This document shows positions 19,789 to 29,083 of a stretch of DNA of 35,246 nt, in pieces. How positions within the stretch are numbered: the first letter of the stretch is position 1; the number at the start of each line of letters is the position of its first letter. The translations under genes and the position numbers were made by a program. A model generated the notes under the pieces. It made no database searches. It saw only the letters and a list, made by a program, of their open reading frames with translations, and was not told the origin of the DNA. Source of the stretch: Burkholderiales bacterium (GTDB taxonomy: Bacteria > Pseudomonadota > Gammaproteobacteria > Burkholderiales > Burkholderiaceae_C); NCBI GenBank assembly GCA_020354665.1, contig CP070653.1, forward strand, positions 1,211,274 to 1,246,519, read 5' to 3'.

Positions 19789-20657
19789 GCTGGCTCGAAA
19801 AACTGCTGCCTCCAAAGATCCAGCCGACCGACCCCTCCGAACGGCGATCCGTGCCCGAGGGCCTGTGGATCAAGTGTCCGTCGTGCGAGTCCGTGCTCTA
19901 CAAGACCGACCTCGAGCAGAACCTCAACGTCTGCCCGAAGTGCAGCCACCATCACCGGATCGGCGCACGGGCGCGGCTCGACGGCTTCCTGGATCCGGAG
20001 GGGCGCTACGAGATCGGCCAGGAGGTCCTGCCGGTGGACGCGCTGCGGTTCAAGGACAGCAAGAAATACCCCGAGCGTCTCAAGGATGCGCTCGAGACGA
20101 CGAGCGAGACCGATGCGCTCGTCGTGATCGGGGGAGCGTTGCACACCATTCCGGTCGTCGCGGCGTGCTTCGAGTTCGATTTCATGGGCGGTTCGATGGG
20201 CTCGGTGGTCGGCGAGCGCTTCGTGCGCGGCGTGCAGGCGGCGATCGAGCAGCGCACGCCGTTCATCTGCTTCACCGCCACCGGTGGGGCACGCATGCAG
20301 GAGGGCTTGCTCAGCCTGCTGCAAATGGCCAAGACCAACGCCGCGCTGACGCGGCTGGCCAAGGCGCGGCTGCCCTATGTCAGCGTGCTCGCCGATCCGA
20401 CGATGGGCGGCGTATCGGCGAGCTTCGCGTTCGTCGGCGACGTCGTGATCGCGGAGCCCAAGGCGCTGATCGGTTTCGCCGGGCCGCGCGTGATCGAGAA
20501 CACCGTGCGCGAGAAGCTGCCCGAGGGGTTCCAGCGCAGCGAATTCCTGCTGCAGAAGGGGGCGCTGGACATGATCTGCGACCGCCGCGAACTGCGCGGC
20601 ACGATTGCGCGTTGCATCGCGATGCTGATGCGACAGAGCAGCGACGCGGTGGCCTGA
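19785..20657 (+). CDS. accD: Acetyl-CoA carboxylase carboxyltransferase subunit beta
   Basis: AccD with AccA transfers carboxyl from carboxybiotin to acetyl-CoA, the committed step of fatty-acid synthesis. It has 290 residues. The N-terminal zinc ribbon is intact, with C31, C34, C50 and C53 (CPSC and CPKC pairs). The carboxyltransferase core includes [14 protein letters not shown], the oxyanion-hole segment [18 protein letters not shown], and [11 protein letters not shown]. The ATG at 19785 overlaps the trpA stop. folC follows after 46 bases. Confidence 0.98.
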   Translation: MSWLEKLLPPKIQPTDPSERRSVPEGLWIKCPSCESVLYKTDLEQNLNVCPKCSHHHRIGARARLDGFLDPEGRYEIGQEVLPVDALRFKDSKKYPERLKDALETTSETDALVVIGGALHTIPVVAACFEFDFMGGSMGSVVGERFVRGVQAAIEQRTPFICFTATGGARMQEGLLSLLQMAKTNAALTRLAKARLPYVSVLADPTMGGVSASFAFVGDVVIAEPKALIGFAGPRVIENTVREKLPEGFQRSEFLLQKGALDMICDRRELRGTIARCIAMLMRQSSDAVA

Positions 20658-20703
20658 CCCTGCGCCAGGCGTCGCGAGGCCGGTTGCCACCGGCTGCGGT
20701 TCG

Positions 20704-22005
20704 ATGAGTCACCCGCAAAGTCTGCAGGAGTGGCTCGCTCATTGCGAGCACCTCCACGCGGCCATGATCGACCTCACGCTCGAACGCGTGCAGGCGGTGC
20801 GGGGCCGCATGGCACTCGCCTTCGACGTGCCGCTGATCGCGGTGGCCGGCACCAACGGCAAGGGATCAACCTGCGCGATGCTCGAGGCGATCCTGCGGCA
20901 GGCGGGCTATCGCGTCGGTGTCTACACGTCGCCGCACCTCGTGCACTTCGAGGAGCGATGCCGCGTCAACGGCGAGGCGGCTGCGGCCGAAGCGTTGATT
21001 GCCGATTTCGAGGCAGTCGAGGCCGCTCGCGACGGCGCGGCGCTGACCTATTTCGAATTCACGACACTGGCCATTGCGCGACATCTTTCGCGCGCGGAAC
21101 TGGATGTGGTGGTCCTGGAAGTCGGCCTCGGCGGCCGGCTCGATGCGGTGAATGCCTTCGACGCCGACTGCGCGATCATCACGAGCATCGATCTCGACCA
21201 CATGGCGTTCCTCGGCGGTGACCGCGAATCGATCGGGCGGGAGAAGGCGGGCATCATGCGCACCGGCCGGCCGGCGATCGTCGCCGATCCGCACCCTCCT
21301 GCGAGCGTGATCGACCACGCGCGCGAGATCGACGCGGATCTGTGGTGCCTCGGGCGCGACTTCAACTATCGTGACGATCACCAGCAATGGTCGTGGAGCG
21401 GCCGCGGGCGGCGTCTCAATGCTTTGGTTCAACCGGCGCTGCGCGGAGCGCACCAGCTACTCAACGCTGCGGGCGTGCTGGCTGGGCTCGAGTCAGTGCG
21501 CGAGCGGCTTCCGGTGTCGGTGCAGGCGGTGCGCGCCGGACTGGCAACCGTCGCGCTGCCCGGGCGGTTCCAGGTCCTGGCGGGGCAGCCAGCGATCGTC
21601 CTCGACGTTGCCCACAACCCGCACGCTGCCGCCACGCTCGCACGCAACCTGGACCAGATGGGCTTCTATGCGCGCACGCACGCCGTTTTCGGTGCGATGG
21701 CCGACAAGGACCTCGAAGGGCTGTTGCGGCCACTCGTGCCGCTGGTCGACGCATGGCACCTGTGTGCGCTCCCGACGCCGCGCGCGGCGAGCCCAACGGC
21801 GATCGGCGAAGTGCTGCGACGGCTGCCGCGCGCGGACGCTACGCATGCCCCGGTGCACGCCCATGCAACGCCCGACGAGGCGCTATGCGAGGCGATGGGT
21901 GGTGCCGACCCCGCTGATAGAATTCTTGTGTTCGGTTCGTTCTACACCGTGGGTGGCGTGCTGAAAGACGGCGTGCCGCGGCTGGCTGCACGACATCTCT
22001 CGTGA
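20704..22005 (+). CDS. folC: Bifunctional dihydrofolate / folylpolyglutamate synthase
   Basis: FolC adds glutamate to dihydropteroate and folates with ATP. The protein has 433 residues. The P-loop GTNGKGST spans residues 49-56, followed by YTSPHLVHFEERCRVNG (about 77-93) and EVGLGGRLDAVN. The Mur-ligase segment SIDLDHMAFLG carries the metal-binding His. The C-terminal domain contains LDVAHNPHAA and ends at GSFYTVGGV, as in the family. Order accD-folC-dedD-cvpA-purF is the same as in Escherichia coli. Confidence 0.96.
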   Translation: MSHPQSLQEWLAHCEHLHAAMIDLTLERVQAVRGRMALAFDVPLIAVAGTNGKGSTCAMLEAILRQAGYRVGVYTSPHLVHFEERCRVNGEAAAAEALIADFEAVEAARDGAALTYFEFTTLAIARHLSRAELDVVVLEVGLGGRLDAVNAFDADCAIITSIDLDHMAFLGGDRESIGREKAGIMRTGRPAIVADPHPPASVIDHAREIDADLWCLGRDFNYRDDHQQWSWSGRGRRLNALVQPALRGAHQLLNAAGVLAGLESVRERLPVSVQAVRAGLATVALPGRFQVLAGQPAIVLDVAHNPHAAATLARNLDQMGFYARTHAVFGAMADKDLEGLLRPLVPLVDAWHLCALPTPRAASPTAIGEVLRRLPRADATHAPVHAHATPDEALCEAMGGADPADRILVFGSFYTVGGVLKDGVPRLAARHLS

Positions 22006-22065
22006 GGCACCCGGTCGCCGCGCGATGAGCGGATTGTCCGCGTGTTGCATGTAGCCGTCTCTCGC

Positions 22066-22767
22066 ATGGGTCTGCTGTCCTTCTTCCACAACCGATCGAT
22101 GGCTTCGAACGCGTCGGCCGAAGCGCCCGCCGACGTGGTGCAGCGCGCCCGCGCGCAGGCGCGGCGACGGCTCATCGGCGCGGTCGTGCTCGTGGGCGTC
22201 GGCATCGTCGGGTTCCCGCTGTTGTTCGAAACGCAGCCACGGCCGATCCCGGTCGACCTGCCGATCGTCATTCCCGACAAGGATGCCGTGCCGCCGCTGG
22301 CGCCGGCAGCACCGCGAGCGACGGCGCCGCAAGCACCTGCCAAGTCCCGCGACGAGGTGCAGGCCGAGCCGCGCACGCCAGCGCCGCGGGACGCCGCGAC
22401 AACGCCGGCCGAACCGCGACCGGCGTCGCCGCAGCCGGCCGAAGCCAAGGCACCGGCTCGCAGCAACGCCGACGCCGAGCGTGCCCGCGCGTTGCTCGAG
22501 GGCAAGACGACGGCACGAGCCGACGCACCGACCGCGCCGGAGCGTATGGTTGTCCAGGTGGGCGCCTTCGCTGATCCGGCAGCCGCGCGGGGCGTGCGCC
22601 AGCGCGTCGAGCAAATCGGTCTGAAGACCTTCGTGCAGGAGGTGCAGACCGATGGCGGCAAGCGCCTGCGCGTGCGGGTGGGCCCGTTCGACTCGCGGGA
22701 AGACGCAGAGAAGGCCGCCGCGCGGATCAAGGCCGCGGGACTTGATGCAGCCGTGATGACGCCATGA
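22066..22767 (+). CDS. dedD: SPOR-domain inner-membrane protein (DedD-like)
   Basis: DedD-type proteins bind denuded septal peptidoglycan through a SPOR domain and assist cell division. The protein has 233 residues from ATG 22066, giving the family-like start MGLLSFF. GTG 22042 would add eight residues, and neither start has a strong ribosome site. A short cytoplasmic N-terminus is followed by one transmembrane helix (about 36-54, LIGAVVLVGVGIVGFPLLF). A Pro/Ala/Arg-rich linker (about 75-155) leads to the SPOR domain (about 160-233, MVVQVGAFADPAAARGVRQR through VRVGPFDSREDAEKAAARI). Synteny with folC and cvpA supports the name. Its stop overlaps cvpA by four bases. Confidence 0.9.
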   Translation: MGLLSFFHNRSMASNASAEAPADVVQRARAQARRRLIGAVVLVGVGIVGFPLLFETQPRPIPVDLPIVIPDKDAVPPLAPAAPRATAPQAPAKSRDEVQAEPRTPAPRDAATTPAEPRPASPQPAEAKAPARSNADAERARALLEGKTTARADAPTAPERMVVQVGAFADPAAARGVRQRVEQIGLKTFVQEVQTDGGKRLRVRVGPFDSREDAEKAAARIKAAGLDAAVMTP

Positions 22768-23273
22768 CACTGGGCGGGCTTGAAATCGGCGTGCTCGACA
22801 TGGTGCTCGGCGGTGTGCTGCTGCTGTCGGCTGTGGTCGGCTTGTGGCGCGGGCTGGTGTTCGAAGTGCTTTCGCTGCTCGGCTGGGTGGCGGCCTACGT
22901 CGCGGCCCAGCTGTTCACGCCGACGGTTGCGTCGCTGGTTCCGCTGGGTTCGCCCGGGTCGGCCTTGAATCACGCGGCGGCGTTCGCGCTGACCTTCATC
23001 GCTGCGCTGATCGCCTGGTCGCTCGCCGCGCGGCTGGTGCGCGCGCTGCTGCACGCAACGCCGCTTACGGCGATCGACCGCGCTCTGGGCGTCGTCTTCG
23101 GGCTGTTGCGCGGCGTGTTGCTGCTGCTGGTGGTGGCCACGCTGACCGCGCTGACGCCGATGCATCAGGCCCCGACATGGCGAAGTTCGCAGATCGCGCA
23201 AAGCCTGGACGCGATGTTGCGCGGGCTCAAACCGTTGCTGCCGCCGGACGTGGCGCAGCACATCCAGGCGTGA
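22764..23273 (+). CDS. cvpA: CvpA family membrane protein
   Basis: A 169-residue integral membrane protein with about four hydrophobic helices (about 9-26, 31-50, 69-90 and 108-130). It contains the family pattern LDMVLGGVLLLSAVVGLWRG at the start, and the segment IDRALGVVFGLLRGVLLLL. CvpA was first linked to colicin V production in E. coli; its placement before purF is conserved. Its biochemical role is unsettled, with links to envelope homeostasis. It begins in the dedD stop (ATGA) and ends 25 bases before purF. Confidence 0.94.
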   Translation: MTLGGLEIGVLDMVLGGVLLLSAVVGLWRGLVFEVLSLLGWVAAYVAAQLFTPTVASLVPLGSPGSALNHAAAFALTFIAALIAWSLAARLVRALLHATPLTAIDRALGVVFGLLRGVLLLLVVATLTALTPMHQAPTWRSSQIAQSLDAMLRGLKPLLPPDVAQHIQA

Positions 23274-23298
23274 GTCATCGCCGAGAGGGAACACAGAG

Positions 23299-24822
23299 AT
23301 GTGCGGCATCGTCGGCGTGATTTCCCGGGCACCGGTCAACCAGCTGATCTACGACTCGCTGCTGCTGCTGCAGCACCGCGGCCAGGACGCCGCCGGCATC
23401 GTCACGATGCAGGGAACCAAGTGCTACATGCAGAAGGCGCGCGGCATGGTCCGCGATGTGTTTCGTACCCGGAACATGCGTGGGTTGCCGGGCAGCGTCG
23501 GCCTCGGCCAGGTGCGCTACCCGACCGCTGGCAGCGCCTACAGCGAAGAAGAGGCGCAGCCGTTCTACGTCAACGCGCCGTACGGCATCGTGCTGGTGCA
23601 CAACGGCAACCTGACCAACGCCCCGGCGCTGCGGCGCGAGCTGTTCGAGATCGACCGGCGACACGTCAACACCGACAGCGACACCGAGGTGCTGCTCAAT
23701 GTGCTGGCCCACGAGCTCGAGCGCGCCGGCCGTGATCTCGCCCTGACGCACGAACAGATCTTCGAAGCGGTCGCCGGGGTGCACCGTCGGGTCAAGGGGT
23801 CATACGCGGTGGTGGCGCTGATCGCGGGGCATGGCCTGCTCGCGTTTCGCGATCCGTTCGGCATTCGGCCGCTGATCTTTGGCGAGGGACTGACGCCCGA
23901 AGGCCGCGAAGTGATGGTGGCCAGCGAGTCGGTGGCGATCGAGGGTACCGGGCACAAGCCGGTGCGCGATTTGGCGCCTGGCGAGGCGGTTTTCATCGAC
24001 CTCGCCGGCGAAGTCCACGCACGCCAGTGCGCACAGCATCCGACGCTCAACCCCTGCATCTTCGAATACGTCTATCTTGCGCGCCCCGATTCGGTGCTCG
24101 ACGGCATTTCGGTCTACCACGCACGCCTGAACCTCGGCGAGACGCTGGCACAGCGCGTGATCTCGACGATGCCGCCGGCAGGTATCGACGTGGTGATCCC
24201 GATACCCGAGTCGAGCCGGCCCAGCGCAATGCAGTTGGCGCACAAGATCGGCAAGCCGTATCGCGAGGGTTTCGTAAAGAACCGCTACGTTGGCCGCACC
24301 TTCATCATGCCGGGGCAGACCGTGCGGCGCCGGTCGGTGCGCCAGAAGCTCAATGCGATCGGCATGGAATTCAAAGGCCGCAACGTGTTGCTCGTCGACG
24401 ACTCGATCGTGCGCGGCAACACCAGCAGGGAAATCGTGCAGATGGCACGCGAGGCGGGTGCGCGCAAGGTCTTCATGGCGTCGGCGGCGCCGCCGGTGCG
24501 CTACCCCAACGTGTACGGCATCGACATGCCGACCAAGGATGAGCTGATCGCGCACGGCCGCAGCGTGGAGCAGATTCGCGAGTTCATCAACGCCGACGCG
24601 CTGATCTATCAGGACGTCGACGCAATGAAGCGCGTCATCTGGGCGCTCAACCCGAAGCTGTCCGGGTTCGAGGCGTCGTGCTTCGACGGCCGCTACATTA
24701 CCGGCGACGTCACCGACGCCGACTTCGCGGCGATCGAGGCGCAGCGGCGATTGCAGTTTGAAGAGGACGACGCGGACGAGCGCTCGGGCCTGTCGCTGCG
24801 CAGCGTCGCCGAGTCGTCGTGA
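23299..24822 (+). CDS. purF: Amidophosphoribosyltransferase
   Basis: PurF makes 5-phosphoribosylamine from PRPP and glutamine, the first step of purine synthesis. The protein has 507 residues. Removal of Met1 exposes the nucleophile Cys2 in MCGIVGVIS, with no propeptide, as in the E. coli type. The glutaminase domain shows LLLLQHRGQDAAG and the VHNGNLTN segment. The phosphoribosyltransferase domain carries the PRPP motif VLLVDDSIVRGNTSREI. A ribosome-binding stretch GAGAGGGAA lies upstream of ATG 23299. metZ starts 16 bases after the stop, suggesting cotranscription. Confidence 0.98.
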   Translation: MCGIVGVISRAPVNQLIYDSLLLLQHRGQDAAGIVTMQGTKCYMQKARGMVRDVFRTRNMRGLPGSVGLGQVRYPTAGSAYSEEEAQPFYVNAPYGIVLVHNGNLTNAPALRRELFEIDRRHVNTDSDTEVLLNVLAHELERAGRDLALTHEQIFEAVAGVHRRVKGSYAVVALIAGHGLLAFRDPFGIRPLIFGEGLTPEGREVMVASESVAIEGTGHKPVRDLAPGEAVFIDLAGEVHARQCAQHPTLNPCIFEYVYLARPDSVLDGISVYHARLNLGETLAQRVISTMPPAGIDVVIPIPESSRPSAMQLAHKIGKPYREGFVKNRYVGRTFIMPGQTVRRRSVRQKLNAIGMEFKGRNVLLVDDSIVRGNTSREIVQMAREAGARKVFMASAAPPVRYPNVYGIDMPTKDELIAHGRSVEQIREFINADALIYQDVDAMKRVIWALNPKLSGFEASCFDGRYITGDVTDADFAAIEAQRRLQFEEDDADERSGLSLRSVAESS

Positions 24823-24838
24823 GACGCGAGCCACTGAA

Positions 24839-26077
24839 ATGACCGCCCCGACCAAGAGGCTGCCCCGCGTCGACCTGCCCGCCGACGTGCGCCGCGACAC
24901 GCTCGCGGTGCGCGAGGGATTGCCGCGCACCACCTGGGGAGAGAACGCCGAAGCGCTGTTCCTGACCAGCAGCTTCGTCCATCCGGACGCGGCGACCGCC
25001 GCGCGCCGCTTCGCCGACGAAGAGGAGGGCTTCACCTACAGCCGGTTCGGCAATCCGACGGTGAAGATGATGGAGCGCCGGCTGGCGGCTCTGGAAGGCA
25101 CCAGCGGCTGCATGGCCACCAGCAGTGGCATGGCCGCGATCCTGCTGCTGCTGATGGGGCTGCTGAAGAGCGGCGACCACGTGATCTGCTCGCGCAGTGT
25201 CTTTGGCTCGACGATCAAGCTGCTGCAGGGCGAGATGGGCAAGTTCGGCGTCGAGTCGAGTTTCGTCTCGCAGACCGACAGCGGGCAGTGGCGCGACGCG
25301 ATGCGGCCGAACACACGGCTGCTGATCGCGGAGTCGCCGACCAACCCGCTCACCGAGGTGTGCGACATCGCTGCGCTGGCCGAGATCGCGCACGCCGGCG
25401 GTGCAACGCTGGCGGTTGACAACTGCTTCTGCTCTCCGGCGCTGCAGCAGCCCGTGCGGATGGGTGCGGACTTCGTGATCCATTCGGGCACCAAGTACCT
25501 CGACGGGCAGGGCCGCGTGATCGCTGGCGCGCTGTGCGGCCCGGACGAACTGATTCAGTCGAAGATGCTGCCGGTGATGCGATCGGCCGGGATGTGCCTG
25601 TCGCCGTTCAACGCCTGGGTCGTGCTCAAGGGGCTGGAGACACTGTCGGTGCGCATGCACGCGCACGGCGCGCGAGCGCTGCAAATCGCGCAATGGCTGG
25701 CCGAACAGCCCGGCGTCGCTCGCGTGCACTACCCCGGTCTGCCGTCGCATCCGCAGCACGCGCTGGCGATGGCGCAGCAGTCGGGAAGCGGCGGGCCGGT
25801 GGTGTCATTCGACGTGCAGGGCGAAGGAGAGGCCGCGCTGCGTGCCCGCGCGTTCCAAGTGATCGACGCGACCCGCGTGTGCTCGATCACCACCAATCTG
25901 GGCGACGTGAAGACCTCGATTTGTCACCCGGCGACGACGTCGCACGGCCGGCTCACCGAGGCGCAACGGCAGGCGGCGGGAATCACGCAAGGCCTGATCC
26001 GCATTGCCGTGGGGCTGGAAGATGTCGAGGACCTGAAGGCCGACCTCGCGCGCGGGCTCCGCGCTGCGCCCGCCTGA
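24839..26077 (+). CDS. metZ: O-succinylhomoserine sulfhydrylase
   Basis: A PLP enzyme of the Cys/Met metabolism family that makes homocysteine from O-succinylhomoserine and sulfide. The protein has 412 residues from ATG 24839; a longer frame back to 24758 would overlap purF and reads as arginine-rich noise. Visible motifs are [20 protein letters not shown] (PLP phosphate contacts), [12 protein letters not shown], the substrate segment SPTNPL, and the cofactor lysine K219 in [11 protein letters not shown]. The C-terminus carries the [13 protein letters not shown] segment. The sequence fits metZ better than metB or metC, supported by its usual position after purF in Burkholderiales. gltX starts seven bases downstream. 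Confidence 0.93.
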   Translation: MTAPTKRLPRVDLPADVRRDTLAVREGLPRTTWGENAEALFLTSSFVHPDAATAARRFADEEEGFTYSRFGNPTVKMMERRLAALEGTSGCMATSSGMAAILLLLMGLLKSGDHVICSRSVFGSTIKLLQGEMGKFGVESSFVSQTDSGQWRDAMRPNTRLLIAESPTNPLTEVCDIAALAEIAHAGGATLAVDNCFCSPALQQPVRMGADFVIHSGTKYLDGQGRVIAGALCGPDELIQSKMLPVMRSAGMCLSPFNAWVVLKGLETLSVRMHAHGARALQIAQWLAEQPGVARVHYPGLPSHPQHALAMAQQSGSGGPVVSFDVQGEGEAALRARAFQVIDATRVCSITTNLGDVKTSICHPATTSHGRLTEAQRQAAGITQGLIRIAVGLEDVEDLKADLARGLRAAPA

Positions 26078-26084
26078 GGCCGAC

Positions 26085-27473
26085 ATGGGGCCGGTTCGCA
26101 CGCGCTTCGCGCCGAGTCCGACCGGGTTCATCCACCTCGGCAACATCCGTTCCGCCCTGTATCCGTGGGCCTTTGCGCGCGCAAGCGGCGGCGTCTTCGT
26201 CTTGCGCATCGAAGACACCGACGTCGAGCGCTCGACGCAGGAGGCGGTCGACGTCATCTTGGAGAGCATGCGCTGGCTCGGACTCGACGCCGACGAAGGG
26301 CCGTACTTCCAGATGCAGCGCATGCCGCGCTACAAGGAGGTGGTGGCGCAGATGCTCGAGCGTGGTCTTGCCTACCGCTGCTACATGAGCCAGGCCGAGC
26401 TGGATGCACTGCGCGAGCGGCAGGCGGCCGCGAAACTCAAGCCGCGCTATGACGGCACCTGGCGACCCGAGCCCGGCAAGGTGCTGCCGGCGGTGCCCGC
26501 AGGCGTGTCGCCGGTGATCCGCTTCAAGTCGCCGCTGGACGGTACGGTGGCGTGGAACGACAAGGTCAAGGGCCATGTCGAATTCCGCAACGACGAGCTT
26601 GACGACCTGGTGATCGCGCGGCCGGACGGCACGCCGACGTACAACTTCTGCGTCGTTGTCGACGACATCGACATGGCGATCACGCACGTCATCCGTGGCG
26701 ACGATCACGTCAACAACACGCCGCGGCAGATCAACATCTTCCGGGCGCTCGGCCACGAACCCCCGGTCTATGCCCACCTGCCGACGGTGCTCAACGAGCA
26801 GGGCGAGAAGATGAGCAAGCGCCATGGCGCGCGGGCGGTGACTGAGTACCGTGACGACGGTTACCTGGCCGACGCGGTGATCAACTACCTCGCGCGGCTC
26901 GGCTGGAGCCACGGCGACGACGAGATCTTCAGCCGCAGGCAGCTCATCGAGTGGTTCGACCTCGAGCATCTGGGCAAGAGCGCGGGCCAATTCAACGAGG
27001 CGAAACTGCGCTGGGTCAACGCGCAGCACATCAAGCTCACGCCCGATGAACAGCTTGCGCCGCTGGTGCTCGAGTTCCTGGCACGCGCAGGCATGAGCCC
27101 CGGGCCGCGGTTCGACCTGCCGCGTGCGATCGGGTTGTTCAAGGACCGCTGCTCGACGCTGGTCGAAATCGCCGACTGGCTCGGCATGTACTTCGCGACG
27201 CCGACGCCGGGCCCCGAGGCTGGCGCCGCGCAACAGGAGCCGGTGCGCTCGGCGCTGGTCTGGCTGCGCGACCGATTGGCCGAAGCGCCGTGGGACAAGG
27301 CAGGCATCGCCGCCGCGTTCAAGGAGGCGCTGTCACGTCATGGACTGAAGATGCCGCAGCTCGCGCTGCCGGTGCGCTCGCTGGTGTGCGGCCGCACGCA
27401 GACACCATCGATCGACGCGGTGCTCGAGTTGTTCGAGCGCGAAACGGTACTGGCGCGGCTGCGGGGCGTCTGA
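26085..27473 (+). CDS. gltX: Glutamyl-tRNA synthetase
   Basis: A class I synthetase that charges tRNA-Glu. It has 462 residues. The ATP-binding HIGH-type motif is FIHLGN (H17-N20) within [20 protein letters not shown]. The second signature is KMSKR at 242-246 in [34 protein letters not shown] is the typical core segment. It is full length, unlike the truncated GluQ-type paralogue. A tRNA-Glu gene lies 188 bases downstream, so enzyme and substrate tRNA are linked here. Confidence 0.97.
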   Translation: MGPVRTRFAPSPTGFIHLGNIRSALYPWAFARASGGVFVLRIEDTDVERSTQEAVDVILESMRWLGLDADEGPYFQMQRMPRYKEVVAQMLERGLAYRCYMSQAELDALRERQAAAKLKPRYDGTWRPEPGKVLPAVPAGVSPVIRFKSPLDGTVAWNDKVKGHVEFRNDELDDLVIARPDGTPTYNFCVVVDDIDMAITHVIRGDDHVNNTPRQINIFRALGHEPPVYAHLPTVLNEQGEKMSKRHGARAVTEYRDDGYLADAVINYLARLGWSHGDDEIFSRRQLIEWFDLEHLGKSAGQFNEAKLRWVNAQHIKLTPDEQLAPLVLEFLARAGMSPGPRFDLPRAIGLFKDRCSTLVEIADWLGMYFATPTPGPEAGAAQQEPVRSALVWLRDRLAEAPWDKAGIAAAFKEALSRHGLKMPQLALPVRSLVCGRTQTPSIDAVLELFERETVLARLRGV

Positions 27474-27484
27474 GAAAAGCTGGC

Positions 27485-27490
27485 TATAAT
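27485..27490 (+). promoter_or_regulatory. Consensus -10 hexamer upstream of tRNA-Ala
   Basis: TATAAT lies 60 bases before tRNA-Ala, just after the gltX stop. I cannot see a good -35 hexamer 16-18 bases upstream. It may drive the tRNA-Ala/tRNA-Glu transcript independently of gltX. Confidence 0.45.
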
Positions 27491-27549
27491 TTTCCGTTTG
27501 CTCGATCAGCACAGTCGCTGTGGCAGAAAAGGTGCACCGGCGGCACGGC

Positions 27550-27625
<76 letters not shown>

Positions 27626-27660
27626 ACGCGGCGCTGGTCGGGTCAACGCAAAGTCCATGA

Positions 27661-27736
27661 GTCCCCTTCGTCTAGAGGCCCAGGACACGACCCTTTCACG
27701 GTTGTAACAGGGGTTCGAATCCCCTAGGGGACGCCA
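27661..27736 (+). tRNA. tRNA-Glu(TTC)
   Basis: A 76-base cloverleaf with acceptor arms GTCCCCT and AGGGGAC, anticodon loop CTTTCAC giving anticodon TTC, T-arm GGGG TTCGAAT CCCC, and encoded GCCA end. It lies 35 bases after tRNA-Ala and is probably cotranscribed with it. Confidence 0.97.
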
Positions 27737-27748
27737 GCATCGGCACTG

Positions 27749-27774
27749 GCAAGCGGCGCTTCGGCGCCGCTTGC
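27749..27774. terminator. Strong UUCG-loop hairpin after the tRNA pair
   Basis: A perfect 11-bp stem, GCAAGCGGCGC (27749-27759) and GCGCCGCTTGC (27764-27774), is capped by a TTCG tetraloop. It lies between tRNA-Glu and the convergent end of the minus-strand gene at 27792. There is no T-run on the plus side, but the stem is strong enough to act as a bidirectional stop or processing barrier. Confidence 0.65.
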
Positions 27775-27791
27775 ACTGCGTGCCGTGCGCT

Positions 27792-28253
27792 TCAACAGCG
27801 TACAAAGGGTTGCTCCGGCCAGCTCACGACAGGCGCCGGAGTGTTCGCCTGCACAGCATCGCGCACAGCGTCCTGCCAGTGCAGACTGGCCACCAGCCGA
27901 TTGTGCAGCGCGGCCCCGGCGATTGCGCCGAGCACGTGGCCGTCGTCACCGAGCCAGCGCAGGTTGCTGCAGATGGCCAGGGGGTCGGCGATCGCAAGCA
28001 CGCCCGGCGCGATGTGCTGCCAGGACCAGCTCACGCCGACGAGTCCGGACGAAACGAGTCCGCACCACAGGGTCGACCCGTACTGCGACGCGACGTCCGC
28101 GCGGCCGAGCGCCTCGTCGCCGCGGCTGGCCAGGTGCAGCAGCACGATCTGCTGGATTCGACCCGCGGACCACTCTATGATTGGCCACGAGCGCACGTCC
28201 AATGCCAACGCCGGGGGTGCTGCGCGATCGCCCGCGCTGAGACCTTGCATCAT
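27792..28253 (-). CDS. Small protein resembling RsaM-type (DUF4902) quorum-sensing regulators
   Basis: A 153-residue minus-strand frame with protein-like composition, starting at ATG 28253 (ATG 28250 is also possible). It has no signal peptide or membrane helix and is tryptophan-rich. Conserved-looking elements are an acidic, hydrophobic helix (IEWSAGRIQQIVLLHLAS, about 26-43), STLWCGLVSSG (60-70), VSWSWQH (W76, W78), ICSNLRWLGDDGHVLGA (94-110) and LHWQDAV (124-130). Length, the paired WSW motif, the SNL and WQ motifs and the position beside luxR fit what I recall of RsaM. RsaM represses AHL quorum sensing in Burkholderia and some Pseudomonas. The assignment is from memory and moderate in confidence. 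It diverges from luxR across a lux box, ends facing the tRNA hairpin, and has no clear ribosome site, so a very short leader is possible. Confidence 0.55.
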   Translation of the reverse strand: MMQGLSAGDRAAPPALALDVRSWPIIEWSAGRIQQIVLLHLASRGDEALGRADVASQYGSTLWCGLVSSGLVGVSWSWQHIAPGVLAIADPLAICSNLRWLGDDGHVLGAIAGAALHNRLVASLHWQDAVRDAVQANTPAPVVSWPEQPFVRC

Positions 28254-28287
28254 CGACAGCAGTATGGACGTCGGGGCGCGCCATCGC

Positions 28288-28307
28288 ACCTGTAAAGCCT
28301 TGCAGGT
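28288..28307. promoter_or_regulatory. lux box 1, between the rsaM-like gene and luxR
   Basis: ACCTGTAAAGCCTTGCAGGT is a 20-base imperfect palindrome (8 of 10 half-site positions symmetric) with the CTG-N10-CAG core of LuxR sites. It strongly resembles the Vibrio fischeri lux box. It ends 30 bases before the luxR ATG, and its other end is 34 bases from the rsaM-like ATG. An activation position (centre near -42) would put the rsaM-like transcript start about at its ATG. Repression of luxR is equally possible. Confidence 0.7.
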
Positions 28308-28337
28308 CGGGCGACGAGTGGAGCACGGGAGAGGGTG

Positions 28338-29051
28338 ATGCTGCGACAGGAGTATTTGTCGGTCCTCGAGGCACGCACGGTCGAAGATCTGCGCAGTGGC
28401 ATCGAGCGGTTCTCGACCTCGCTGGGTTTCGACCGGGTCGTCGCGACGATGGTGTTCGATCGGCCGGCCACCGAGCCCGAATTCGTCAGCCTCAACAATA
28501 TTCCCGCGGCGTACTTCGCGTACTTCGATGACGCGGCGCGCGCGACGCGCGATCCGGTCGCTCAGCACTGCAAGCGCTCGGCGGTGCCGATCGTGTGGTC
28601 CCAGGAGACGTACACGCAGGTCGACCTCGGCGACCTGTGGGAAGAGCAGGCACCGTTCGGATTCGCCAACGGTATCGGCCTTGCACTGCACATGCCGCAT
28701 GGCCGCCACTTCATGTTCGGTGTCAACCGGGCGCTTGCGTTGCCGCTGGACACGCAGGAGGTCACGCGCGCCGTCGCCGAAGTGCAGCTGTTCGCGGTTC
28801 ATGCGTGCGAGGCGGCTGCGCGATTGATTCGCGTCGAGCGCGTGCACAGCGACGGCGTGCCGCTGACGGCCCGCGAAGTCGAATGTCTGCGCTGGACGAT
28901 GGAAGGCAAGACGGCGTGGGAGGTGGGCCGGATCCTTGGCATCACCGAGAGAACGGCCGTTTTCCACGTCAACAGTGCGGCGCACAAGCTCGACTGCGCG
29001 AGCAAGCACCAGGCCGTCATCAAGGCCATGCGCCTCGGTCTGATCCACTGA
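28338..29051 (+). CDS. LuxR-family quorum-sensing-type transcriptional regulator (no luxI in window)
   Basis: A 237-residue protein with an N-terminal autoinducer-binding domain (about 1-165) and a C-terminal LuxR helix-turn-helix (176-237, LTAREVECLRWTMEGKTAWE onward). ATG 28338 is preceded by GGGAGAGG; GTG 28335 is one codon upstream. Aligned to the TraR/SdiA pocket, D72, P73, W87 and G112 match the conserved D70, P71, W85 and G113. The usual W57 and Y61 are Y59 and F63. The spacing of these residues matches exactly (+4, +13, +15). That pattern is like LuxR solos with altered ligand preference, so an AHL is likely but not certain. The DNA-binding residues look intact. It diverges from the rsaM-like gene and precedes a lux-box-driven peptide gene, its probable target. 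No synthase gene is present nearby. Confidence 0.9.
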   Translation: MLRQEYLSVLEARTVEDLRSGIERFSTSLGFDRVVATMVFDRPATEPEFVSLNNIPAAYFAYFDDAARATRDPVAQHCKRSAVPIVWSQETYTQVDLGDLWEEQAPFGFANGIGLALHMPHGRHFMFGVNRALALPLDTQEVTRAVAEVQLFAVHACEAAARLIRVERVHSDGVPLTAREVECLRWTMEGKTAWEVGRILGITERTAVFHVNSAAHKLDCASKHQAVIKAMRLGLIH

Positions 29052-29083
29052 CCCGCCCAGGGCCGCGGGCCCTGCCCCGGCCA

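Noticed and set aside
27771-28338. Plus-strand frames of 131-174 codons in the gap between the tRNA hairpin and luxR
   Set aside because: Low-complexity Arg/Ala/Ser composition, no ribosome sites, antisense to the more protein-like minus frame.
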